In this document: positions 1 to 8,068 of the stretch, one piece after another
How the letters are laid out: every line of letters begins with the position of its first letter
Position numbering within the stretch: the stretch's first letter is position 1
Assembly: GCF_003259745.1 (NCBI RefSeq)
Contig: NZ_QLMC01000005.1
Coordinates: 434,001 to 498,000 of the forward strand
Direction: 5' to 3'
From: Larkinella arboricola
Lineage (GTDB): Bacteria; Bacteroidota; Bacteroidia; Cytophagales; Spirosomataceae
DNA length: 64,000 bases
Position numbers and translations under genes: made by a program
Notes under the pieces: model-generated
Seen by the model: the letters and a program-made list of their open reading frames with translations, nothing else
The model's database searches: none
Told to the model about the DNA's origin: nothing

Positions 1-813
1 TCCGTCTTTTACTTTTGCGCTGAGCGTGTAGCGCCCCACCGGAACGTTCATAATGAGAATGTTATAATTTTGCAGGCTTACGGTCTTATTGATGACAAAC
101 GTTTTGTTTTCGCCGTACAAACCGGGTTCGTCGGGCGTGAGTGTTATCTGAATTTCAGTGCCTTCCGGAAGGTAATTCGGTGGGGTGTAATACTCGGAAG
201 GGTCGCCCACGTTATAGGTGATGTAAAAAGAACCGCCTGCGTAATTGGACTGGTCGCGGGGTTTCTGACCGTACACTTCCTTGTTGTAGACACCGTAAGA
301 CAACAAAACAAAATTTTTTACTAAACCGTCGGCTGACGGAAAGCTCCCCGTTTTGCCGTCGGTCGATGCCAGACTCATTATGGCTCTTCCGGCTCCGTAA
401 TCAATCGTATAACCAGCGGCATAAAACTCGGCGGCTCCCCACGGAATCGTGATTTCGTAATACCCGTTGGCGTCGGTTTCGCCGGAGGCTCCCGAATACA
501 GCCCACCGGTTGCCGTAGAGCGCACGCCAATATAGGCTCCCTGTAACGGCTTGCCGCTTAAATCGGCCACATAACCCCTGACAACGCCTTTTTTGGGTTT
601 CAACGCCGGGAAGTTTGGCATGCGGGGTGTGGTGTTTCCCATGACGCTGACGTAATCATCGGCGGCTTTGAGCGTGAACGTTGCTTCACCCGTTACGGTC
701 GGTAAAGCGGGCTGCTCACCCCAGTTGGCGGTTTGGTCCCCGCCGATATCCGACGGGTCTTTGGAACAGCCCACAAGCAGCAGGGCCGCAATAAAACACA
801 ATTTAGAGTTCAT
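1..813 (-). CDS. Lipoprotein with carboxypeptidase-regulatory-like domain (3' end beyond window)
   Basis: The frame is open from an ATG at 811-813 to the left edge, so the C-terminus is missing. The N-terminus is a lipoprotein signal (MNSKLCFIAALLLVGCSKD) with a Cys lipobox, so the protein should be anchored in the envelope. After a short linker, residues of about 70-150 read GVVRGYVADLSGKPLQGAYI and then a YYEITIPWG segment, which is the pattern of a carboxypeptidase-regulatory-like (CarboxypepD_reg) beta-sandwich. The remainder is rich in Tyr, Gly and Thr and looks like a further beta-rich domain. No catalytic motif is visible. A TAnnTTTG octamer lies 28 bp upstream of the start. Function unknown; adhesion or polysaccharide-related roles are possible but not shown. 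Confidence 0.8.
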   Translation of the reverse strand, partial: MNSKLCFIAALLLVGCSKDPSDIGGDQTANWGEQPALPTVTGEATFTLKAADDYVSVMGNTTPRMPNFPALKPKKGVVRGYVADLSGKPLQGAYIGVRSTATGGLYSGASGETDANGYYEITIPWGAAEFYAAGYTIDYGAGRAIMSLASTDGKTGSFPSADGLVKNFVLLSYGVYNKEVYGQKPRDQSNYAGGSFYITYNVGDPSEYYTPPNYLPEGTEIQITLTPDEPGLYGENKTFVINKTVSLQNYNILIMNVPVGRYTLSAKVKDG

Positions 814-840
814 AAAACGTATCTGTTGTTTATCCGGAAA

Positions 841-848
841 CAAACCTA
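841..848 (-). promoter_or_regulatory. -7 promoter element (TAGGTTTG) for the lipoprotein gene
   Basis: On the minus strand the octamer TAGGTTTG matches the Bacteroidota -7 consensus TAnnTTTG and lies 28 bp before the ATG at 813. I see no clear -33 TTG at the ideal spacing. Confidence 0.5.
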
Positions 849-970
849 AAACCGGAGATACATTCTATGAAGGTTTTCTATTTCAATCCACAAGATGGCT
901 ATTCAGATGACGAAAATGGGACTATAAAAGTATTACATAACTTAAGCAGGGTTTATGAAGCTTTACCAAT

Positions 971-1006
971 AAAAAACCGCCGGATCATGGATCACGGCGG
1001 TTTTTG
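971..1006 (-). terminator. Rho-independent terminator of the ThuA/sugar dehydrogenase gene
   Basis: AAAAACCGCCG and CGGCGGTTTTT form an 11-bp perfect stem around a 12-nt loop. The arms supply an A-tract and a T-tract, so it can work on either strand. It sits 27 bp past the stop of the minus-strand gene that ends at 1033. Confidence 0.8.
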
Positions 1007-1032
1007 TTGGAATGGTTTTGAGAAAAACCGGT

Positions 1033-4000
1033 TTACATCGACTGGGCATTAAACTGAATGCCGTCGAGCGCAAAAAGTGGTTTACCGCCCGCACTGGGGT
1101 TTACATAAACGAAATACAACTTATGCAATCCGGTTACCGGTGTCTTGACCGGTATATTGACGGCTTCCATCTTATCACTTTTCACATCGGCCGACCCTAC
1201 CAGCGTACCCGTTGGTGAATCAAGGCGGATTTCGAGTTTACCACCCGCCATATACTGCGACGAAGCTGAGCCCATCACCGTCAGGCTGTTGATCCCGGCC
1301 AGGTCAATATCATTGAAGAAGAAATAGCTGTTCGACTGGGCGCCAAAAACGATTTCGTTGCCCGACGGCAGTTTGTATTTCGATACGTCCTTACTGCCGT
1401 CGTAGCTGGCGGCTTTCATTTTGGCGCTGCGCAGGGCGACCGTCGAGGTACCCGTCAGCGGCCCAATCACGCTGCTGCCTTTGTCGGTATAACTGGCCGA
1501 GAACAAATACGAACCGTCTTTTTCTTTCGCCGACGTGGTATATGAGCCTTTCAGCGGTTTTTTGTCGGCCTGTTTTTTGTCGGCCAGCGACATGACGTAG
1601 CTTACCATTTCCTTGGCTTCGTCTTCCTTCAATTGCGGGTGGGCGCTCATGGCCTGTTCACCCCAGACACCGCCACCGCCTTCGATCACCTTCCGGGCCA
1701 GTTTGTTGACGATTTCCGTCCGGCGTTCCTTGGCGTATTTCTTCGCTACATCCTGATACGCCGGTCCAATTGACTTTTTATCAATGCTGTGGCAGGCTTT
1801 GCAGTCGCTGAGTTCAATCAGGCGTTTACCGGTCGCAAAACCAACATTGGCCTGATGGCCCTGCGCCAGTAGCGTCTTGTCGAAGCCTTCGAGGTAGTTG
1901 ATCGTCATCGTGACATCTTCCGGGCTGATTTTGCCCGTCGCCAGGGTGCCGTCTTCCTTGTCGGCCACTTTTACCTCGTATTCAACGGGTTTGTTATCGA
2001 AATAGAACGTTTTGTTGCCTTTCACGGCGACTTCCACTTTCGGTGTTTCGTTACCAACCCGAACTTCGAGTTGCTTGATCGAAACATTTCCGGCGGCATC
2101 GGTTACTTTCAGCGTGGGCTGGTAAACGCCCGGCTTGGCGTAGGTAAACGTCGGGTTGGGCTGGGTGCTTTTCGGTAAGCCTTTGCCAAATGTCCATTCG
2201 TATTTGATCGCATCACCGTCGTAGTCCATCGAACCTTTCGACGTAAATCGAACGGCCAGCGGAGCCGCCCCGACGAGTTGGTTGGCGCTGGCAATCGCTA
2301 CCGGTTTGCGGTTTCCGGCGTTGTAGGTAATGTGCGTCAATCGAGCGTCGTCATTCTGCGCAAACCAGTTGCTTCCGTACTCCAGCACGTACAGCGAACC
2401 GTCTTTGTGGAACTGCATATCGATTGGGTGGCTGAATTTCGTGTTGGGCATAAACGTTTCCATCTTCACAAAATCGCCTTCCTTCGTCATGGTTACCGGG
2501 TGAATCCAGTCGCGAATCCAGTCGTACGCAAAGAATTTACCGTCGTAATGGCGCGGAAATTTCACCGGGCTATCCGCATAATCATCGTAATAGTAAACCG
2601 GTCCTCCCATCGCATTCCGACCGCCTTTGCCGACAATCGGGCCAAACTCTGGTGAGTCGGCGTATGGGTAGTAAATAAACGCTTTCTGCGCCGGGGGCAA
2701 CTCCCGCAATCCCTGAATCCGCTGCGATGGGTTGATCGGTTTGGCCGGGTCGTACGACGGGCCGGAGGTGCTGTCGGCAAAATTGAACTGACGGTACGCC
2801 CGGTTGTCGGCCACAAACAGCGGCCAGCCATAATAACCGGCTTTGCGGGCCTGGTTTACTTCGTCGTGGCCGCGCGGCCCAAACCTGTCGATGTCGTTGG
2901 CGGCATCCGGCCCCACTTCGCCCCAGTACAGAAAACCGGTGCGCTGATCCACCGAAATGCGGTACGGGTTACGGTTTCCCATGACGTAGATTTCGGGCCG
3001 GGTGTTGGGGGTTCCTTTGGGAAACAGGTTGCCTTCCGGAATTTCGTAGGTGCCGTTGTCGAGCGGTTTGATGCGCAGGATTTTACCCCGCAAATCCATC
3101 GTGTTGCTGGAAGTCGTCAGGGCGTTGAAGCCTTCGCGACCCGGGCGGTCGTCGGAGGGGCTGAAGCCTTTCGACTCGAACGGGTTGGTATCGTCGCCGG
3201 TCGAGAGGTACAGGTTGCCCGATTTGTCCCAGGCAATCGAACCGCCGGTATGGCAGCATTTATCGTCGCGTTTCACCGGCACCCGCAGAAGCACCTGCTC
3301 GGTTTCCGATTTCAGTTCGTTTTTCTCAGCGTCAAATTTAAACCGCGACAAGTGCTGGGCCGTATCGGCTTTCCACTTGGCCGCGTCGGGCGAATAATAC
3401 AGGTAGAGCCACTGGTTTTCCTTGAATTTCGGGTCGATGTTCATGCCCATCAAACCGTATTCCTGCTTGGTGTACACCGGAATATTGGCGACCACCTTCA
3501 CGGCTTTGGTTTTGGGGTCGTAGAGTTTCAGGGCGCCTTTGCGTTCGGTGAACAGCACCTTGCCATTGTCAAGCACCACGAGTTCCGTCGGTTCGTCGAG
3601 CTTTTCGGCGAGAATTTCCCGGTTAAACCGGTTTTCTTCCGGGAACGGCTGCGTTTTGGCTTTCGCATAATCCAGTTTCGTGGCCGCAACCGACTGAATA
3701 CCGCCCAGCAAATGCTTCAGGTAAACCGGGTTGGTAAACGTTTCGTCGGGGTGACCGAAGTTGGTGTAAAACACCTTGCCGCCGTCGTAATCGTGGTACC
3801 ACGACATCGGGTGGTTGTCGCCCATTTTCCCTTCCTTGTACGTTTTTTCGTCGATTTTGACGAGCACGTTTACATCGGGATTGAAATTTTTGAAGTCGTA
3901 AAACTCGTCTTTAATCTTCCACTTTTCGGGAAAACCGAACATCGACGCGTGGTTTTTATTGGTCACGTACGCTTCGCCTTCCTGCACGTTGGGGTTGCCG

Positions 4001-4443
4001 GGGTGGCTGGCGAAATACCCGCCGACCAGCTTGCCGTACCAGGGCCAGTCGTACTCGGTGTCGGCGGCCGCGTGGATGCCGACGTAACCGCCACCCGCCT
4101 GAATGTAGCGTTCAAAAGCCGCCTGCTGGGCATCGTCCAGCACGTCGCCGGTGGTGCTGAGGAAGATGACGGCGCTGTACCGTTTGAGGTTGTCTTCCGT
4201 GAATCGGGCCGAATTTTCGGTGGTATCCACTGCAAAACCGTTCTCTTTGCCCAGTTTCATGATGGCCACCTGTCCAGCGGGAATCGACGTGTGCCGGAAA
4301 CCGGCGGTTTTGGAGAAAACTAATAATCGTTTCTGGGGTGTCTGCGCCATCGACCACAGGGACGAAGCGGTGAGGCAACACACCAGCATCCACGACCGAA
4401 ACGCCCGAAAGCGCAACGAGAATTGGGAGTTGGAAGAATACAT
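1033..4443 (-). CDS. Secreted ThuA / PQQ-type sugar dehydrogenase / PKD / cytochrome c / CBM6-like fusion
   Basis: A 1136-residue multidomain exported protein. Residues 1-33 form a signal peptide ending SMAQ. A ThuA-like (trehalose-utilisation, GATase-fold) domain follows at about 38-250, then a glucose/sorbosone-dehydrogenase beta-propeller at about 278-705. A PKD domain begins near 711. A c-type cytochrome domain carries the haem motif CKACH near residue 879, with a later Met-rich stretch that could supply the axial ligand. The C-terminal 150 residues resemble a carbohydrate-binding CBM6-like sandwich. This order is common in Cytophagales and Planctomycetes proteins. The expected role is periplasmic or surface sugar oxidation passing electrons to its own haem. 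The substrate and the PQQ dependence are inferred from family, not shown. A single-gene transcript is likely, closed by the hairpin at 971-1006. Confidence 0.88.
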   Translation of the reverse strand: MYSSNSQFSLRFRAFRSWMLVCCLTASSLWSMAQTPQKRLLVFSKTAGFRHTSIPAGQVAIMKLGKENGFAVDTTENSARFTEDNLKRYSAVIFLSTTGDVLDDAQQAAFERYIQAGGGYVGIHAAADTEYDWPWYGKLVGGYFASHPGNPNVQEGEAYVTNKNHASMFGFPEKWKIKDEFYDFKNFNPDVNVLVKIDEKTYKEGKMGDNHPMSWYHDYDGGKVFYTNFGHPDETFTNPVYLKHLLGGIQSVAATKLDYAKAKTQPFPEENRFNREILAEKLDEPTELVVLDNGKVLFTERKGALKLYDPKTKAVKVVANIPVYTKQEYGLMGMNIDPKFKENQWLYLYYSPDAAKWKADTAQHLSRFKFDAEKNELKSETEQVLLRVPVKRDDKCCHTGGSIAWDKSGNLYLSTGDDTNPFESKGFSPSDDRPGREGFNALTTSSNTMDLRGKILRIKPLDNGTYEIPEGNLFPKGTPNTRPEIYVMGNRNPYRISVDQRTGFLYWGEVGPDAANDIDRFGPRGHDEVNQARKAGYYGWPLFVADNRAYRQFNFADSTSGPSYDPAKPINPSQRIQGLRELPPAQKAFIYYPYADSPEFGPIVGKGGRNAMGGPVYYYDDYADSPVKFPRHYDGKFFAYDWIRDWIHPVTMTKEGDFVKMETFMPNTKFSHPIDMQFHKDGSLYVLEYGSNWFAQNDDARLTHITYNAGNRKPVAIASANQLVGAAPLAVRFTSKGSMDYDGDAIKYEWTFGKGLPKSTQPNPTFTYAKPGVYQPTLKVTDAAGNVSIKQLEVRVGNETPKVEVAVKGNKTFYFDNKPVEYEVKVADKEDGTLATGKISPEDVTMTINYLEGFDKTLLAQGHQANVGFATGKRLIELSDCKACHSIDKKSIGPAYQDVAKKYAKERRTEIVNKLARKVIEGGGGVWGEQAMSAHPQLKEDEAKEMVSYVMSLADKKQADKKPLKGSYTTSAKEKDGSYLFSASYTDKGSSVIGPLTGTSTVALRSAKMKAASYDGSKDVSKYKLPSGNEIVFGAQSNSYFFFNDIDLAGINSLTVMGSASSQYMAGGKLEIRLDSPTGTLVGSADVKSDKMEAVNIPVKTPVTGLHKLYFVYVNPSAGGKPLFALDGIQFNAQSM

Positions 4444-4520
4444 AGAGGTTAGTAAGAAAACCGTGTTTTAGAAAACCGCCTTATGAAAATTTGGATTTCA
4501 AATAGACTTTTACAAAGCTT

Positions 4521-4528
4521 CAAAAGTA
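4521..4528 (-). promoter_or_regulatory. Candidate -7 element (TACTTTTG) for the ThuA fusion gene
   Basis: The minus-strand TACTTTTG fits TAnnTTTG and lies about 78 bp before the ATG at 4443. A TTG occurs 21 bp further upstream, slightly too far for the ideal -33 box. Confidence 0.4.
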
Positions 4529-4562
4529 CAAAAAAAACCGCCTGATAGCCAAGCCTGTGCCG

Positions 4563-4570
4563 TATCTTTG
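4563..4570 (+). promoter_or_regulatory. -7 element (TATCTTTG) of the ferritin-like gene
   Basis: This is an exact match to TAnnTTTG, 24 bp before the ATG at 4595. It argues against the earlier in-frame TTG at 4568, which lies inside the octamer, and so fixes the start at 4595. Confidence 0.6.
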
Positions 4571-4594
4571 CGGGAGATTTATTCAAGTATTCAA

Positions 4595-5227
4595 ATGGAA
4601 TTTACACACCTGCTAACCCAAGTTGTGGCCGACGATGCGCTGCACGCCCGCTGGCTGAATACCCTGTCGATGATGGAAAATACCGGTGCCCGCAAAATTT
4701 CGGCCGCCGAACCCAAAACCACCGTCGATCTGCTGATGCTCAAACACGCGGCCGAAGAAGCCCGCCATGCGTATTACCTTAAAAAACAGATTCAGAAGCT
4801 CTCGAAAGCCGACTGCCCAACCTACGAACCGGCTTATTTGCTGGCACCTACCGACAGCCACGCGTACCTGAACCGGCTCGATGTGCAGGTGTGCCGGTAT
4901 CTGAAAACCGCCTTACAGTTGTCGGGAGCGGAGTTGAAATACGCGGCTTACCTGCTGGTAACCTACGCCATTGAGGTGCGGGCCGACGAGCTGTATCCGG
5001 TATACCAGGAGGTGCTGACCGAAGCGGGCAGCAAAGTCAATGTGCGGTCGATTATTGTGGAGGAGGAGGGGCACCTGGCCGAGATGCTGCGGCAGATGGA
5101 AACCTTTTTCGGGGATGCGTGGCAGATCCATGCCGAGCGGGCGGTAGAGATTGAGACGGGTTTGTACACGGCCTGGCTGGGGAGCCTGACGGCTTTGGAA
5201 AAAATTGATGCGGCAAAGGCAAACTAA
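4595..5227 (+). CDS. Ferritin-like diiron-type protein of unknown role
   Basis: A 210-residue all-helical protein. It carries spaced carboxylate/His motifs typical of the ferritin-like fold: MMENTGARKI (Glu), HAAEEARHAYY (E..H), ATYAIEVRADEL-like Glu residues in the third helix, and IVEEEGHLAEM (E..H). This set could bind two metal ions. The family is found as an uncharacterised ferritin-like protein in Bacteroidota and is distantly similar in layout to the MiaE protein at 16888. I cannot assign a substrate. The start is set at the ATG after the promoter octamer. It is followed directly by the ssrA promoter and gene, with the octamer of ssrA 6 bp past the stop codon. Confidence 0.75.
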   Translation: MEFTHLLTQVVADDALHARWLNTLSMMENTGARKISAAEPKTTVDLLMLKHAAEEARHAYYLKKQIQKLSKADCPTYEPAYLLAPTDSHAYLNRLDVQVCRYLKTALQLSGAELKYAAYLLVTYAIEVRADELYPVYQEVLTEAGSKVNVRSIIVEEEGHLAEMLRQMETFFGDAWQIHAERAVEIETGLYTAWLGSLTALEKIDAAKAN

Positions 5228-5233
5228 TTTTTC

Positions 5234-5241
5234 TACCTTTG
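5234..5241 (+). promoter_or_regulatory. -7 element (TACCTTTG) of ssrA
   Basis: An exact TAnnTTTG octamer ends 22 bp before the tmRNA 5' end. It would give a short 5' leader removed by RNase P. Confidence 0.6.
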
Positions 5242-5263
5242 TGTTGTTTAAAGACACGCATCC

Positions 5264-5635
5264 GGGGACGACCGGAATTGACAGCTTGCTGATGCTGCGT
5301 GTAAGCATGTCGGGAGTTGAGGGCATTTCCTGTATAACAAACCTTCGAACAATAACTGGCGAATATAACTACGCCATGGCTGCCTAATCCGGAGGATTAA
5401 GCAATAGCCATTGTCTCCCCGGCTTCTGTACTGCTGGCTGGAATCGGAGGCATCGACTCGCAGTACTGGCTCGGTTTATGGTGTTAACGGCCGAGTAAGA
5501 CACAAGCACCTACGGATGAGGTTTGGCCTGATGCGAGCCTGACCGATTCCCGACAATCCCAATCGCATCTAAACATGTAGAAAGCACGACGGTTTCCTTG
5601 TCTGGACCAGGGTTCGACTCCCTGCGTCTCCACCA
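5264..5635 (+). ncRNA. ssrA: tmRNA (transfer-messenger RNA)
   Basis: A 372-nt gene. The 5' end GGGGACG pairs with CGTCTCC at 5625-5631 to form the seven-base-pair acceptor stem with one G-U pair, followed by discriminator A and an encoded CCA. The 3' part has a T-arm (GGTTCGACTCC). The tag reading frame starts with the resume codon GGC at 5358 and ends at TAA 5385-5387, giving GEYNYAMAA after the charged alanine. It rescues stalled ribosomes with SmpB and marks the product for proteolysis. The tag follows the Bacteroidota pattern GExNYAxAA, but with Met where Leu is usual. It is closed by the terminator that follows immediately. Confidence 0.96.
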
Positions 5636-5670
5636 AAACCCCTCTACGACACTGTGGAGGGGTTTTTTAT
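5636..5670 (+). terminator. Rho-independent terminator of ssrA
   Basis: ACCCCTCTAC and GTGGAGGGGT form a stem around GACACT, followed by TTTTTT. It begins one base after the tmRNA CCA. Confidence 0.85.
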
Positions 5671-6054
5671 TTTTGGGCTTGAGTGGGAGTACGTTTGGGG
5701 GCAAATTACACCCGTTTACCGCACCTTGATTTCTGTTCGTTAACCGATATAGCGAATTAGAGAAGTAACGATTTTCTTGACGGCCACCCCTCGTTTTATG
5801 GACTTTAGTTATTCAACAAAAAGCAGGGATTAAACTGGTGACCCATTTTGTTCTGGAACTCCTACCTCAAACAGAACCATGCCGATGAGCAGAATAGTAG
5901 GAAGAATGGTAACTACAGTCAGAAAAGGAAGCTCTTAAAACGTCTATGTTTTTACTCTTTCCTACTGTCTGGAAATATAAAAGAATAAGCTCGATTCATT
6001 CCATCACAATCCAATACACCGCCTTTCTATTCTATTATCTACAGAAGGACAGGC
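5671..6054. other. AT-rich stretch with no supported gene
   Basis: About 380 bp after ssrA with visibly lower GC than the flanks. A 76-codon plus-strand frame starts at 5946, but it overlaps the 6055-6312 gene and has no promoter octamer or recognisable sequence. I found no integrase, no repeat of the tmRNA 3' end and no tRNA. Confidence 0.5.
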
Positions 6055-6312
6055 TTAAACGTTGGATTCAACATACGCTATCCACTCCCTTTGCAGTCGT
6101 TGCAGGTAATCCGCTACGGATTCATTTTCGACTACATCAATGGGCAGAATCTTTAAAACGTCATTGCTTTTTTTAAGGGAGGCAAAGAGCAGTGTACGTC
6201 CGAATAGGAGGATAGGAGCTATTTCTTCCAGAGATTCTTCCACGGATTCGGTGCGAATGGAAAATGTCTGGATCTTTCCTTCTGGCTGTAAAATAGTGAA
6301 AGTAAAAATCAT
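6055..6312 (-). CDS. Small hypothetical protein (85 residues)
   Basis: An ATG-started frame, MIFTFTILQPEGKIQTFSIR, with a soluble, acidic, mixed alpha/beta composition (SVEESLEEIAP) and a helix near the C-terminus (DYLQRLQREWI). It has no signal peptide and no transmembrane segment. I do not recognise a family. It lies in an AT-rich patch with another orphan gene on the same strand 181 bp upstream. Codon use looks ordinary rather than random, but the call rests mainly on composition and length. Confidence 0.5.
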   Translation of the reverse strand: MIFTFTILQPEGKIQTFSIRTESVEESLEEIAPILLFGRTLLFASLKKSNDVLKILPIDVVENESVADYLQRLQREWIAYVESNV

Positions 6313-6493
6313 AGCTATGGATTATACAAACCTAAAAACCATCCAGAAGTTCCAAGTGGATTGTTGCTGTTTACCGTTATTCCATATTCAAAAAAAAGGC
6401 CAAATCGTACAGCCGTTTGTTATAAGTGATTTAGAATCTTTCACTATGCGGTCCTGACCACTCAAAAGAATTCCTGTGGTGAACGGAATAATC

Positions 6494-6727
6494 TTATAAA
6501 ATCGTATGCCCCTCTTGAGCTAATGCCTTCGCCGATTTGGCGCGCACCACCCAGTATACCTCATCCTGCTGATGTTTGACAATAGAATAATCCTTTCTGG
6601 TTTTACGAATTAGTTTATGACAGGCCTGTGCAGCCTGAACAAAAGTGGGATACTGATTCTGCTGAGCTTCGTAGATAGCTTTCGCAAGCCGATTTAAACG
6701 GAAATAGGAACGGATCGATTCAAACAT
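6494..6727 (-). CDS. Small basic hypothetical protein (77 residues)
   Basis: The protein starts MFESIRSYFRLNRLAKAIYE and is basic and helical, with KLIRKTRKDYSIVKHQQ in the middle and a C-terminal segment VVRAKSAKALAQEGHTIL. No signal peptide or membrane segment. The segment YEAQQNQYPTFVQAAQACHKL could form an amphipathic helix pair. I do not recognise a family. It is transcribed in the same direction as the 6055-6312 gene and may share a transcript with it. Both lie in the AT-rich patch after ssrA. Confidence 0.5.
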   Translation of the reverse strand: MFESIRSYFRLNRLAKAIYEAQQNQYPTFVQAAQACHKLIRKTRKDYSIVKHQQDEVYWVVRAKSAKALAQEGHTIL

Positions 6728-6818
6728 TTTCGGTATGCCTTATTAATAGAGACCAGGCACTAAGCATGTTTAGTGTACTAGGTGAAAAAATTGTACGAAT
6801 CAAATTCAATAAATAGCC

Positions 6819-6890
6819 CAAAAACAAAAGCCGGTTGACTAACCGGGCTCTGTCTAGTTACCAATCTATATATGTCTCCTGAAGGAGCCT
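6819..6890 (-). ncRNA. Putative small RNA / terminator unit A
   Basis: On the minus strand a GCTCCTTC segment (6881-6888) and the box AGATTGGTAA (6859-6868) precede a hairpin, AGCCCGGTT..AACCGGCT with one bulge (6829-6849), and a T-rich tail (6819-6829). The same order and boxes occur at 7843-7910. It lies upstream of the 6494-6727 gene. It could be a small RNA 3' part or a leader attenuator. There is no ORF in it. Confidence 0.4.
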
Positions 6891-7032
6891 CCTGAGTAGT
6901 ACTTGATTTTAATATGAAAGTACTATCAAGTATAAAAGTTTAACATATTTTCATAGCTTGTCCAGTCGCCTGTTGCAGAAACCTGTTACCGTATCAAGGA
7001 AGAACGGGCTGTCCGGTGTCCGGCATCGAATT

Positions 7033-7803
7033 CTAATTGGCACCAATCCGGAAAACCGGGGTTTCTTCGTTACGGGACGCCACAATCAATTCAGTGGTAT
7101 TGAGATGCGGCAGGAACAAATCCCGGACCAGTTGAGGGCAGTTGTTGTCTTTCGACAGATGCGCCAGCAGGACGTGGCTCATGAAAGCCGGTTTGTGCGC
7201 CCGAAACAGGTCAAGCGCCTGCTGGTTGGACAAATGCCCTTTGCCGCCCCGAATTCGCTGTTTTAGAAAGTACGGGTACCGCCCCTGGGCCAGCATTTCT
7301 TCGTCGTAATTGGTTTCCAGAAAAGCCGCGTGGCACTGGCTGAAGTGGTGGATGAGCTGATCGCAGGGAACGCCAATATCGGTAAACACGCCCACGTTGG
7401 TCCCCCGACAGGAAATCATAAAGCTGTGAGGATCAGCCGCGTCGTGGTATTTCGGAAAGGCCGTGATGCTGAGGTCGCCAATCTGGACGGGCTCGTGGCT
7501 GCTGAAAGGTCGGATTGGGAAAACGTGCCGCACCAGGCGTGTATTTTGCAGCGTTTCGGGCGTAATGAAAACCGGCAGTTGGTATTTTCCGGCCAGTTGC
7601 GATAGCCCGCTGATGTGGTCGGAGTGCTCGTGGGAAATAAAAACGGCTTTGATGTTTCGGATCGGTAACCCCAGCCGACGGAGTCGCGTTTCGGCCTGGC
7701 GGCAGGAAATCCCGGCGTCGATTAGAACCGCTTCCTGCTCGTTGCCGACGTAATAGCAATTTCCATTGCTGCCCGAATTGAGGGAAGAAATAAACAGTGA
7801 CAT
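7033..7803 (-). CDS. MBL-fold metallo-hydrolase (YycJ/WalJ-like)
   Basis: 256 residues beginning MSLFISSLNSGSNGNCYYV. The metal-binding signature ISHEHSDHISGL (HxHxDH) appears near residue 56, with further His/Asp residues in ITAFPKYHDAADPHSF and FTDIG and a late SHVLLAHLSKDNN. This is the layout of the YycJ/WalJ group of metallo-beta-lactamase-fold hydrolases, some of which act on nucleic acids. The in-frame extension back to 7929 crosses a strong hairpin and is not supported, so the ATG at 7801-7803 is chosen. No signal peptide, so cytoplasmic. Substrate not known from sequence. Confidence 0.88.
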   Translation of the reverse strand: MSLFISSLNSGSNGNCYYVGNEQEAVLIDAGISCRQAETRLRRLGLPIRNIKAVFISHEHSDHISGLSQLAGKYQLPVFITPETLQNTRLVRHVFPIRPFSSHEPVQIGDLSITAFPKYHDAADPHSFMISCRGTNVGVFTDIGVPCDQLIHHFSQCHAAFLETNYDEEMLAQGRYPYFLKQRIRGGKGHLSNQQALDLFRAHKPAFMSHVLLAHLSKDNNCPQLVRDLFLPHLNTTELIVASRNEETPVFRIGAN

Positions 7804-7842
7804 ACGGCTGGTAAAGGTACCAAAAATAATCGGGAGTTTGTC

Positions 7843-7912
7843 TGAAAAACAAAACCCGGCCAAGCTGGCCGGGTTGTTCCACTTACCAATCTCTATTAAT
7901 AAGAAGGAGCAA
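7843..7912 (-). ncRNA. Putative small RNA / terminator unit B
   Basis: On the minus strand: GCTCCTTCTT (7901-7910), AGATTGGTAA (7883-7892), a perfect 10-bp GC-rich hairpin AACCCGGCCA..TGGCCGGGTT (7853-7875), then TTTTGTTTTT (7843-7854). Box order and spacing match unit A. It lies 40-110 bp before the MBL gene and would stop or attenuate transcription entering that gene. It may itself be the 3' end of a short RNA starting further upstream. Confidence 0.45.
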
Positions 7913-8068
7913 CAGGTGTTATCCTCCAATTAATAAGAGATCAATAATGCGGTTTTATCACCATTTTTTTAATATTAAATTTTTTCTAATCTTATAACAT
8001 GCACGTAATCAGCAGGTAACAATGTGTATAAAGCACATATTAAACGCAGGCAGTACACGGCGTTTTGC

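Noticed and set aside
2866-4323. 485-codon plus-strand frame inside the ThuA fusion gene
   Set aside because: It lies fully antisense to the 1136-residue gene and has no promoter, signal or family pattern. High-GC antisense frames are expected here.
5510-5704. 64-codon minus-strand frame at the ssrA 3' end
   Set aside because: It overlaps the tmRNA acceptor and T-arm and its terminator. A false ORF over tmRNA is a common artefact.
5946-6176. 76-codon plus-strand frame in the AT-rich patch
   Set aside because: It overlaps the 6055-6312 gene, has no promoter octamer, and its sequence (MFLLFPTVWKYKRISSIHS) lacks family similarity.
6317-6458. 46-codon plus-strand ORF starting MDYTNLKTIQKF
   Set aside because: Divergent from the 6055-6312 gene by 4 bp with no promoter; it could equally be chance in AT-rich DNA.
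5611-7032. Prophage or integrative element in ssrA
   Set aside because: No repeat of the tmRNA 3' end (GGTTCGACTCCCTGCG) downstream and no integrase or phage gene in the window.
7804-7929. N-terminal extension of the MBL gene to 7929
   Set aside because: The extra 42 residues cross a perfect terminator-like hairpin (7853-7875), while the ATG at 7803 begins with the family's conserved N-terminus.
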